The notes under the pieces: model-generated
What the model saw: only the letters and a program-made list of their open reading frames with translations
What the model was told of the DNA's origin: nothing
Database searches by the model: none
Program-made: the position numbers and the translations under genes
Part shown: positions 8,824 through 17,397 of the stretch, piece by piece
How positions within the stretch are numbered: the stretch's first letter is position 1
Layout of the letters: every line of letters starts with the position of its first letter
NCBI GenBank assembly: GCA_964410735.1
Contig: CAYPIF010000052.1
Coordinates: 1 to 64,000 of the forward strand
Direction: 5' to 3'
Origin: EX4572-165 sp964410735
GTDB lineage: Archaea > Thermoplasmatota > E2 > DHVEG-1
Length of the DNA stretch: 64,000 bases

Positions 8824-10300
8824 ATGAGAAACAGTGTGGTAAGTATAGGTATTGTTGCATTGTTACTTTTTTCAACAATAGGATTGAATGCAGTTTCTTC
8901 AACAATGAATGTCACTGATGATTTCGACCCACTTGTCGACCTTGAGATCACAGTGAATATACTAAAGATCCGGTCATTGGAAAAGAAGGATCTACAAGTG
9001 TATACGGAAGAGATAATCGATGAACATAGTGACCCGGATTTCTATATGAAAGTAATGATAAATGATCAGGATTCACAGGCCCTTGTGTATGATAATACAA
9101 AATATGTTTATGAACCGGATTGGACGGTAACGGCCAACGTCCCTGATGATACTGGATTCGTTGATATACGAATTCAACTCTGGGATCAGGCAGACAATGG
9201 TGATACTTAGGATAGATTATGTGATATTAGCCCAGATCTAGACACATATGATGTTGAACTCACTTATTCACTTGCAACAGGTCATTGGACCGGAGATGAT
9301 ACTGTAGGTGATCAAAGTGGTTATGGTCGTTTGAATGGCTGTGATGATAGAACGATATATGAACCAGACTTGGATTGTGAACTCTGGTTTGAAATCTCCC
9401 AGAATGATGGAGATGGAGACGGAATACCGTATTGGACCGAGCTCACTGTGTATGACACAGACCCATTAACAAATGATTCACTATTAGACCAAGATGAGGA
9501 TGGAATTCCGACATCCTGGGAATGGAAATGGAATTATGATCCAACAACCTGGGAAAATCACAGTGCTATAGACACTGAGATCGATGGAATAGATAATTAT
9601 GAGGAATATTTAACATCTCAATGGTTTTCTGATCCCTATAGAAGAGATCTTTTTGTTGAACTGGACCAAATGCAAGATGGGCCAAACGGTGAACAAGCAA
9701 GACGTCCTGAAGGATCAAAAGAGATACTTTATACAGCATATGACCGGCAGAATGTCGTGTATCATCTTGATGATGGGCCATGGGGTGAAGGATCAGGTGC
9801 TGATATGATACCATTTGATGAGTGCCCTGAATGTTCCTGGGGTGGGGACGCAGATGAACTTGATCAGATATATCTGGACTATTTCATTAAGGATGCCGAG
9901 AGCGCGTGGAGACGTGGGGTGTTTCATTATGGTGTAGTTATCTATCAAAGTTCACTGGTCAATGGAAATATGTTTGGATCTAACAGATACCAGGTTTCCG
10001 CTAACGGTATGGAATGGAAAAACACAGCAATTCCCCTGGCTTGAACGTGATACGGTCTATGCAAGTGAGCATATGCATGAGATGGGTCATACGTTGAACT
10101 TTAGACCGATCCCAGGTCATAACACCTTTAGCTATTATCCATGGCAACTTGGATGGTGGCTCAGTCGACCTTATAAAAGTTGTATGAACTATGGATACAT
10201 GTATTACACAGTCGATTATTCCGATGGTTCTCGACCATTTGGCGATTACGATGACTGGGAGCGAATGGATATGACCTACTTCCAAAGAGCCGATTGGTAG
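8824..10300 (+). pseudogene. Broken secreted zinc metallopeptidase
   Basis: A signal peptide (codons 1-23) and a beta-rich N-terminal domain are followed by an in-frame TAG at 9208-9210 where the protein clearly continues in the same frame. Aspartate-rich calcium-binding repeats (DGDGDGIPYW, DQDEDGIPTSWEW) then lead into the catalytic region. A second lesion is a one-base expansion in the A5 run at about 10017-10021, which shifts the frame just before EHMHEMGHTLNF, the HExxH zinc site. Removing one A joins the frames cleanly. Nearly all of the sequence remains recognisable, so decay is recent. The same TAG is an ordinary stop elsewhere in the window. Sequencing error could explain the homopolymer shift but hardly the TAG (probably GAG to TAG). 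Confidence 0.8.
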
Positions 10301-10343
10301 AACTGATACAGAAAAAAATGACCCTGTATTTCAGATGAATGAC

Positions 10344-11312
10344 CTATTTACCTTCATAGGTTGATTTGAAATCACAGTGGTCACACCATATTTTTCCATT
10401 AAAGAATTTTAAAGGATGGCTACAGTTAGGACATGTTGCTTTCTCTAGAAAATGCTCTACCCATATATCTCGGACTTGTGGGACTGATTCGTTCTTTATC
10501 TTTGCTAGCATTGTTTGTAATTGTGGTGTTGTTGCCAAGCGTTCAAGATTGATATAGTTGATGAAGCGGGACTTATCCTCATAGTACATGGGTGTTATCG
10601 GTCGGCCAGTTGACTGATTGATCCCGGCCATTGTTGGTTTGTTTCTCCCTAAAATGATTGCTGCGATTACCACACCACTTATCAGACCACCAATATGAGC
10701 AAAGTGAGCGGTGTTATCTTGTGAGCCGATGAGAACAATGATTGTTTCCATTACAGCGAAGATAAGAACTGCGTAGACGACCTTTATCCTTCGGATGATC
10801 ATGATGAAACCAAGAGGTATAGGCATGACCACCTCATCATTGGGATAGGAATATGCAAAGGCACCCATGATGCCAAAGATCGCGCCTGATGCACCAACCA
10901 GTGGTATAGGTGATCCAAGATTGAGTACTGCATGGGTAAGACTTCCGCAAATACCTGTTATAAGATAAATTGGTAGGAATTTCCTCCATCCTATTCGCTG
11001 TTCAAATGCCATACCTATGAAGAAAAAGACGAGCATATTGCCAAGAATATGGAGAAAATCACTATGGACAAACATGGACGTAAAGAGTGTATACAGCTGA
11101 GGAGTGTATGCAAACTCAAGATAGATCGGACGGAAACCAAGCGTTAAAACGACCTGAGGATATATGAAAGATACAACGAACACAATGAAATTCGTAAGAA
11201 TTAGAGCATAGGTTATCAACCATTTTTTAAGATATGATACAACCATTGTTGCGATTATTAGTATGATACAAATGAGTGAGACCATTTCTAAGGGTAGTAT
11301 CACTAAGTCCAT
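10344..11312 (-). CDS. Rhomboid family intramembrane serine protease with zinc ribbon
   Basis: A 322-residue membrane protein with a rhomboid core. The catalytic serine is Ser142 in GASGAIFG, the histidine is His206 in HFAHIGGLISG, and the HILGNMLVFFF segment carries the conserved His/Asn of helix 2. After the membrane domain, a soluble tail ends in a zinc ribbon (CPNCSHPLKFF with CDHC about 12 residues later). The start is taken at the ATG at 11312, which has GGAG nine bases upstream; a TTG five codons earlier overlaps more with the preceding gene. The first 10 bases overlap the 3' end of the phospholipase-D-like gene, so the two are translationally coupled. Zinc-ribbon rhomboids are known in archaea, but the substrate is unknown. 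Confidence 0.92.
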   Translation of the reverse strand: MDLVILPLEMVSLICIILIIATMVVSYLKKWLITYALILTNFIVFVVSFIYPQVVLTLGFRPIYLEFAYTPQLYTLFTSMFVHSDFLHILGNMLVFFFIGMAFEQRIGWRKFLPIYLITGICGSLTHAVLNLGSPIPLVGASGAIFGIMGAFAYSYPNDEVVMPIPLGFIMIIRRIKVVYAVLIFAVMETIIVLIGSQDNTAHFAHIGGLISGVVIAAIILGRNKPTMAGINQSTGRPITPMYYEDKSRFINYINLERLATTPQLQTMLAKIKNESVPQVRDIWVEHFLEKATCPNCSHPLKFFNGKIWCDHCDFKSTYEGK

Positions 11313-14300
11313 TTTCGTTTTCTCCAATCCCTTGCGATCACTGCAAAGGTCATGGTGAATACGCTTACGATATAAATAGTGTTTTTAGATTCTTCATTTT
11401 CATTCATTCTCGATATGCTCTCGAAGGATGTTTCATTGAGGTTCCAGTCAAAAAAGAACACGTCCGCATAATAGGATGCAATTTCTTCACAGGTGACTAT
11501 GATACCTGCTTCCCTGTTGTTCATAAATGAGTTCTCATTCCAATTTATGCTTGAGATCAATACTGATGAATTATCTATGACCATGCCTTTGTTGTGTAGA
11601 TTGCTGAAGATCGACCAGTTCGTATAGAGGAATTGAATCTGTGCCCCATATTCTTCAAGGTATTGTTTTGTCTGGTTGCATTCCTCGTTGCTCGGTTCGT
11701 ATAAGGGATTATAGTTCATGAGAATTCGAATGTCGAGGCCTTGTCGGGCTTTTTCAGCTAATTTCTGTACAAGGGGACTTGTCTGCTCATCCCAATCCCT
11801 GTATATGTAGAGTTGTTCGATGTAAATGCTTTTTTCAGCGCTCTCGATCATTCGTAGGATGCCTTCAAGACTTGTATCTGGTGAAAAAACAGGTGTGATC
11901 GTGCAGATGCCCGTGTATGTCATAGGACTGAACTGAGGAATGTATTCTCCATAGTACACATTCTTTTGAATATAAGAGATACTTGGTATCTCTACATCAA
12001 GTTCATCAAAACTGATACTGTCCACTCTTTCAGGGTTCCAGTCATCCTCAAACACTGACGAGATATAGTTTGCCACCTCTTTATTTTCAATGACGATACC
12101 CCATTCACGGTTACCATATGTTGGATTGAATGGTACGCCGGTGTTTACCCAGTTGCAACTTTCGGCAATGACCGTTTGATCATCAATGATGAGGTATTTA
12201 GCATGATCAAAAGGATATCGTGCGTAGGCATCATTTGAAGTGTTTTGTGCGATGAACCGTATTGTTGCACCATATGTGTTGAGTCTGTTGAGAAGGACGA
12301 GTTCCTCCTCCGGAATACCGCCTATTGGTGATCCTTCAAGAAAGATTCGGACGCTGACGTTCTGTTTTAACGCATCAATAAGAAGATCGCAGAGGAAGGG
12401 ACTTGTGAATTCATAGATGTTAAATGAGATGGATGTTGTTGCATTTTGAACATATTGCTCTATGACATTGTAACTGCAATCAGGTGAGATGAAGGTGGTG
12501 ATGGTTGAGTTTCCTGTAAATGACTGAAGGGGGAACCGTGATTGACCGATACCATACCGGCGGAGGGTTACCCAATCATCCAACCTATTCGTATCTATTG
12601 GAAAAGAACCGATCTCGTTTCGTTTTAAGATATCGCCACAGCTTGACGATGGTACTGGGGATCCGTTCCATCCTTCAACTTTCTCATTGGTACCTCCATA
12701 CAGTACGATGTCAATGGTATGGTTGTAGTAATCTTTTAATGCAACGGCCCCACCAGTGTTGCTCAGTGTTACGGTAGAAGTATAGTAGAGTTGCGGTACC
12801 GATGGTAGAGAATCATCAAGGTATTCATAGTCGGGAAGAAAACCTGTTTCTCGTTTGAATGCGGTAGCATTCTGGGTTATCGTCAATGTTTCAAATGCGT
12901 TGATGGTCGTGTTATCGGGGAAATAAAGTTTCTGTTGGTCCTCTCGAGATTTCCATGGTTTTGTTGTAAGATACCATCCAGAGATGTCAATGGAACTGTT
13001 CGTGGGATTGGAAATCGTGACATATTCATTTTGAATACCTGAACGAGCATAGTAATAGACCTCAGAGATGAGGAGTGATGTTTCTGCAGCAAGGGGTTGA
13101 GTGTCAAAAAGATAAATCGTTGTTTCAAGCTGGTTATTGAACTCATCGGTCTCTGTGATCTTGTTGTCATGATCTGCGATGACATAGATGGTGTGTTTCC
13201 CTGGTGGGATGTTATGGGTGTCCCAGATGATCGATGGGTATTTCTGGTAGGTTGAAACAATATCGTAGTATTTCGTTCCGATCAGATGATCATTGTCAAG
13301 CGTATCATAGAAAAAAGAGGCATACACGTTGGTAGCGTTTTCGGTTCCTTGGTTTTTGAGATATGCTTTTATCCGAACTGATTGCCCTTCGTATGCGGAT
13401 GTGGTTTCATTATCGGTTTCATCATAGCAGAGTATCTTTTTTATGGTGAGATCTGGTCCTATCAGTTTGCAATAAAATGTACGTTTTTCTAGGATATTTT
13501 TGTCCTTTTGAGATGATGCAGTGACCGTTATTTGTTCGTTTAGATATTGTTGTTGGGGGTGGGTGGGTGGTTTTATGGTTAGAAGGATCGTTTGATTTGT
13601 TTTTTTATCAAGTTTTATCTCTGTTTTTTCTAATCGAGTGGACCAGTGGTTACCAAGTGTTTCCATTTGTAAGGTTATTGTATCAATGAAATCTCCTGTA
13701 TTTGTAAGGCTCAAAGGTATGGTTACTTGTTCTTTTGGGTGAAGTTGAAATGAGGTTTCAGGTGATGACATGGAGAGAAGATACCGTCCTTGTTCTATTG
13801 TGATATTGTTTATTGTTTCAATGGGGGACATTGTTTCATCATAGATTATGAGATGATAGTTCGACCCGGTTGGTGCAGTGATACGTATGTATCCATCCTC
13901 TGTGCAGATGTCCTCATTTATGTTGTTGTTCTCTGTTCTGTATATTCCAAGGTTTGAATCGTTTTGGTTTTTTAGGATGATGATATGGTTTGGAAATGAT
14001 GAGGTCGATGTGATGTATCCTCCTTTTGTCGCGTTTGTCGTGGAGTTATCCAAGTCTAAAAGTTGAACGGTTTTTGAAAAATGATCAATGTACTCATTTT
14101 TTCTTACTTTTATATTAATGAGGCAGGTTGAGTTGTCCTTGATGGAATCTTCATATGCAAGATACCCTGTGTTGAATCGTAAAGCGATCCATCCCATCCA
14201 TTGTCCGTTCTCATCTGTTGTTATGTTCAGTGAGTACCTATCACTGTAGATCCAGGTTGATCCATTCCATGTCTGACTTGCTGGATAGGTTGTTTGTTCT

Positions 14301-15067
14301 TCACCAGTGATATATGTTTTCAGTTCATAGGTTGTGTCTTCCGTATAATTCTGTATCTGTAGTTTTATCAGAAATGGCAGACTGTAGTCTTCATTTTCAT
14401 ATGCTTTTGGGATATAATCTGGACAGGTGAGGATATGGATCGATCCTTTTTCTACAAAGATATTTTTTTCTCCTGGTGTTGGCTGTAATCCCTCATAGAA
14501 ATCGATGCTAGTGTTATCCAGGTCTGTTGAGTTGTACCGGCACAGGCTATGTCCTTCTAAAACAAGAGAAATGGGGTTCCCAGGTATCAATGGGTTATCA
14601 ACTCCCCATTCCACAGAATCTATGACAAAAGATGATTCGTTGATGATCTGGATGAAATCCTCGTTGTTACCTAAACCGTTACCTATACTTTTATCATCAA
14701 CTGATACTCGGAGAATATGAGAACTATTTGAAAGGTTTTGGTAGATTTCTGTGTCTTGATCGGTGATAAGGGTATAGGAATATGGTTGAAGTATCATACT
14801 ATTGTTTTCCAATGGGTCATAGGGTTGGAGTGTATCTGTTGCCGTGTTATCGGTGATACTCCAGTTTGATAGATTGAACGTTATGTTTGTTGGATTGTAT
14901 AGTTCGATCCATTCATATGTTGAATCATCGTTACTTGGGTCGTACATGATCTCATTGATGAGGATATGATCCGTATCTAAAGCCACAGCATTTAAAGATA
15001 AAAAATATAAAAGTATTAAGATAAATAAAAAATTGTAGATGATACACTTGTGGTTCTGATTTGGCAT
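11303..15067 (-). CDS. Secreted lamin-tail / CARDB / phospholipase D-like protein
   Basis: A 1254-residue exported protein with a signal peptide (to about residue 30) and a C-terminal hydrophobic anchor followed by RDWRKRKW. A lamin-tail domain (LINEIMYDPS...YEWIELYNPT, about 35-200) is followed by beta domains, a CARDB-type adhesion domain near 555-660, and a second lamin-tail domain near 670-850. Two phospholipase-D half-sites complete it: HAKYLIIDD near 958 and HNKGMVIDN near 1160, both HxKxxxxD. PLD-fold proteins of this kind can be nucleases or phosphodiesterases. The lamin-tail domains suggest binding to other surface molecules. GGGGG ahead of the ATG at 15067 decides that start over one five codons upstream. 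It overlaps the rhomboid start by 10 bases. Confidence 0.87.
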   Translation of the reverse strand: MPNQNHKCIIYNFLFILILLYFLSLNAVALDTDHILINEIMYDPSNDDSTYEWIELYNPTNITFNLSNWSITDNTATDTLQPYDPLENNSMILQPYSYTLITDQDTEIYQNLSNSSHILRVSVDDKSIGNGLGNNEDFIQIINESSFVIDSVEWGVDNPLIPGNPISLVLEGHSLCRYNSTDLDNTSIDFYEGLQPTPGEKNIFVEKGSIHILTCPDYIPKAYENEDYSLPFLIKLQIQNYTEDTTYELKTYITGEEQTTYPASQTWNGSTWIYSDRYSLNITTDENGQWMGWIALRFNTGYLAYEDSIKDNSTCLINIKVRKNEYIDHFSKTVQLLDLDNSTTNATKGGYITSTSSFPNHIIILKNQNDSNLGIYRTENNNINEDICTEDGYIRITAPTGSNYHLIIYDETMSPIETINNITIEQGRYLLSMSSPETSFQLHPKEQVTIPLSLTNTGDFIDTITLQMETLGNHWSTRLEKTEIKLDKKTNQTILLTIKPPTHPQQQYLNEQITVTASSQKDKNILEKRTFYCKLIGPDLTIKKILCYDETDNETTSAYEGQSVRIKAYLKNQGTENATNVYASFFYDTLDNDHLIGTKYYDIVSTYQKYPSIIWDTHNIPPGKHTIYVIADHDNKITETDEFNNQLETTIYLFDTQPLAAETSLLISEVYYYARSGIQNEYVTISNPTNSSIDISGWYLTTKPWKSREDQQKLYFPDNTTINAFETLTITQNATAFKRETGFLPDYEYLDDSLPSVPQLYYTSTVTLSNTGGAVALKDYYNHTIDIVLYGGTNEKVEGWNGSPVPSSSCGDILKRNEIGSFPIDTNRLDDWVTLRRYGIGQSRFPLQSFTGNSTITTFISPDCSYNVIEQYVQNATTSISFNIYEFTSPFLCDLLIDALKQNVSVRIFLEGSPIGGIPEEELVLLNRLNTYGATIRFIAQNTSNDAYARYPFDHAKYLIIDDQTVIAESCNWVNTGVPFNPTYGNREWGIVIENKEVANYISSVFEDDWNPERVDSISFDELDVEIPSISYIQKNVYYGEYIPQFSPMTYTGICTITPVFSPDTSLEGILRMIESAEKSIYIEQLYIYRDWDEQTSPLVQKLAEKARQGLDIRILMNYNPLYEPSNEECNQTKQYLEEYGAQIQFLYTNWSIFSNLHNKGMVIDNSSVLISSINWNENSFMNNREAGIIVTCEEIASYYADVFFFDWNLNETSFESISRMNENEESKNTIYIVSVFTMTFAVIARDWRKRKWT

Positions 15068-15093
15068 AGAGAATTCCCCCATATTTTAATGAG

Positions 15094-15164
15094 AGGGCGA
15101 GGAGGGATTTGAACCCCCGTATGCGGATCTGCAGTCCGCCACATAGCCACTTTGTTACTCGCCC
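15094..15164 (-). tRNA. tRNA-Cys (GCA)
   Basis: On the minus strand the sequence folds as a complete tRNA. The acceptor stem is GGGCGAG/CTCGCCC with U73. The anticodon stem is GCGGA/TCCGC around the loop CTGCAGA, giving anticodon GCA. The T arm is GGGGG-TTCAAAT-CCCTC. The D stem is short (ACA/TGT). No CCA is encoded and no intron is seen. U73 is the usual identity base for tRNA-Cys. Confidence 0.95.
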
Positions 15165-15381
15165 ATTTCTGACAAAACAACCTCACGGGATAAGGTATTT
15201 TGTAGAAGCTGTGAATTCATTTGTTGGATTTAATGATTTTGGTGATTCCTGTGTTAAAAGGTGAAAAATATTCATTGATATCCAGCAATGTATCTGGAAA
15301 GTATAAGAGGCAAAAGAAGGTTTTTTAAAGAATGAATTGAATATTAATTTGTTATTGATTAATACGTAGGGGGTAGTTTAC

Positions 15382-17361
15382 GTGTCATTAAAAAAGGCAA
15401 TTGTATCAAAAAGAATGGTGGTCGTATCCTTTTATCTTGCAAGTATTTTAGCGTTCACACCGGTATTTGGGGGAAACCCCGTAAGAGAGACCGCTAGTGA
15501 TCAATACATGAATGAGCACATATCGTCACTTGCTCAGACCAGTGGTGAGATCAAGGAGATAACAATTAAACAGGTCTTCTCTTATCCAACGTTTGAGGTC
15601 CATGGTGAAACGGTAGCGGTACGGGTTTATGAGACCAATTTCAATATGGTCCGAGCTGGCTACCCAGTTATCCCCGCATCCATTTCAACATTCGAACTAC
15701 CATTTGGTTCCATCATACAAGATATCTTTGTAGATCATTCAGATCCTGAGACGATCCCCTTGTCAGTTACTCTTCCAATAGGTCGATATAACTATGATGC
15801 ATTATTCAGTAATCAACGATCATTAAATGGTGTTGTCTCGCTTGATGAGATATATCCAGAGGATTGGGTAACCAGTCATACAGGCGGTGGCCTCTCGGGA
15901 AAAGAACACACGACATTTTTAACAGTACGTATGTACCCAGTGAGATATGATGGAAGCTTGCATGAACTTTTGTTTGTTCATACGATTAATATAACGGTTA
16001 CCTATGAAGAACCAACGATTCCATTGATACAAGAAAATGATGTGTATGATCTTCTCATTATTGCTCCTGAAAAATTCTTATCTGATCTGGAACCCTTGAT
16101 GACACATAAAAATAGTCATGGTGTTAACACAAAACTAGTCTCCACTAAAACGGTCTATGATGAAATGTTCTGGAACGGGCGGGATGAACAAGAAAAGATC
16201 AAATATTTTATCAAAAACGCAATCGAGACATGGGGGATACGTCATGTGCTCCTCGTTGGAGGTCTTGATGGGCAAACTGATCAATGGAGCTTACCGGTCA
16301 GATATAGCCAGGTTGTTCCACCTGATGAACAGGAATATGCAGAGCAATCGTTCATTTCAGATCTCTACTATGCTGATATCTATGATAGCGTCGGTGGTTT
16401 TTCCAGCTGGGATTCAAATGATGATGACCAGTTCGCTGTGTGGAATGAGGTCTACAAAGATGAGATGGATCTGTATCCTGATGTGTTTCTTGGGAGATTA
16501 CCCTGTAGATCATCTCAAGAAGTCTCTATCATGGTCGATAAGATAATCACCTATGAGACGAACACTGACACTGATGATTGGTTTTATAATTATGTTATTG
16601 TCGCAGGAGATTCATATCCTGATGAAACAGGTTTCAACGAGGGAGAGCTTATCGGCGAAAGATCAGTAGAACTCATGCCTGATTTCACACCCCTTCGTGT
16701 TTATTCATCAATCGATGATATCAATAGGAAAACAGTCAATGATGCGATGAACCCTGGAGCCGGTTTTGCGTATTTCTGTGGCCATGGAAGCCCTGGAAGC
16801 TGGAGTACTCATTTCCCACCAGATGGATTAGAATGGACCACAGGGTACAATCTACCTGATATGATACCGTTGCATAATCAAGAGAAACTACCGATAACCG
16901 TGGTGGGCGGGTGTCATAATGGTCAATTCGATGTAGGTCTTACTAACATGCTCAAAGGAATAAAAGAATACGGGATCATGGGGTATTTCTTCACGCAACC
17001 ATTCCGTTTCTATTATAATGAATGGGTGCCGAACTGTTGGGCCTGGTGGCTCACCAGCAAATCAAATGGCGGTGCGATCGCAACCATAGCAAATACAGGA
17101 CTTGGTACCCATGGTGAGGGAGATCAGGATTACAACGGAATCGCTGATTATCTTGAGGTCCTTGATGGATGGCTTGAGTTACGTTTCCTTGAGCTTTATG
17201 GTGAACTTGATCAGGATGATCTGGGTTTAAATCATGCTCAGACGATGACAGAGTATCTTCACATTTTTTTAGGTAGCAACGAGAAGATGGATACGAAAAT
17301 GGTCCAACAATGGGAACTATTTGGGGATCCAAGTTTAAAGATTGGTGGATATTTCAAATAA
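15382..17361 (+). CDS. Secreted C25 (gingipain-type) cysteine peptidase
   Basis: A 659-residue exported peptidase of family C25. The N-terminus (residues 1-30) is a signal peptide and about 31-215 is a propeptide-like domain. The catalytic domain has His468 in FCGHGSPGSW and Cys511 in VVGGCHNGQFD, the catalytic pair of gingipains, and ends with the family-typical LFGDPSLKIGGY. No C-terminal sorting domain is present, so it is probably released. It starts at GTG; TAGGGGG twelve bases upstream is a strong ribosome binding site also seen before the second C25 gene. A paralogue of almost the same length is at 55890-57848 with the catalytic pair at the same positions. Confidence 0.93.
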   Translation: MSLKKAIVSKRMVVVSFYLASILAFTPVFGGNPVRETASDQYMNEHISSLAQTSGEIKEITIKQVFSYPTFEVHGETVAVRVYETNFNMVRAGYPVIPASISTFELPFGSIIQDIFVDHSDPETIPLSVTLPIGRYNYDALFSNQRSLNGVVSLDEIYPEDWVTSHTGGGLSGKEHTTFLTVRMYPVRYDGSLHELLFVHTINITVTYEEPTIPLIQENDVYDLLIIAPEKFLSDLEPLMTHKNSHGVNTKLVSTKTVYDEMFWNGRDEQEKIKYFIKNAIETWGIRHVLLVGGLDGQTDQWSLPVRYSQVVPPDEQEYAEQSFISDLYYADIYDSVGGFSSWDSNDDDQFAVWNEVYKDEMDLYPDVFLGRLPCRSSQEVSIMVDKIITYETNTDTDDWFYNYVIVAGDSYPDETGFNEGELIGERSVELMPDFTPLRVYSSIDDINRKTVNDAMNPGAGFAYFCGHGSPGSWSTHFPPDGLEWTTGYNLPDMIPLHNQEKLPITVVGGCHNGQFDVGLTNMLKGIKEYGIMGYFFTQPFRFYYNEWVPNCWAWWLTSKSNGGAIATIANTGLGTHGEGDQDYNGIADYLEVLDGWLELRFLELYGELDQDDLGLNHAQTMTEYLHIFLGSNEKMDTKMVQQWELFGDPSLKIGGYFK

Positions 17362-17397
17362 TGATGCTCTTGGATACAACGATAGAATGGATGTTCG

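Noticed and set aside
9208..9210. TAG in a conserved frame as pyrrolysine
   Set aside because: The same gene has a frameshift, TAG ends several intact genes here, and no pyrrolysine machinery or PYLIS-like element was seen. A nonsense mutation is simpler.
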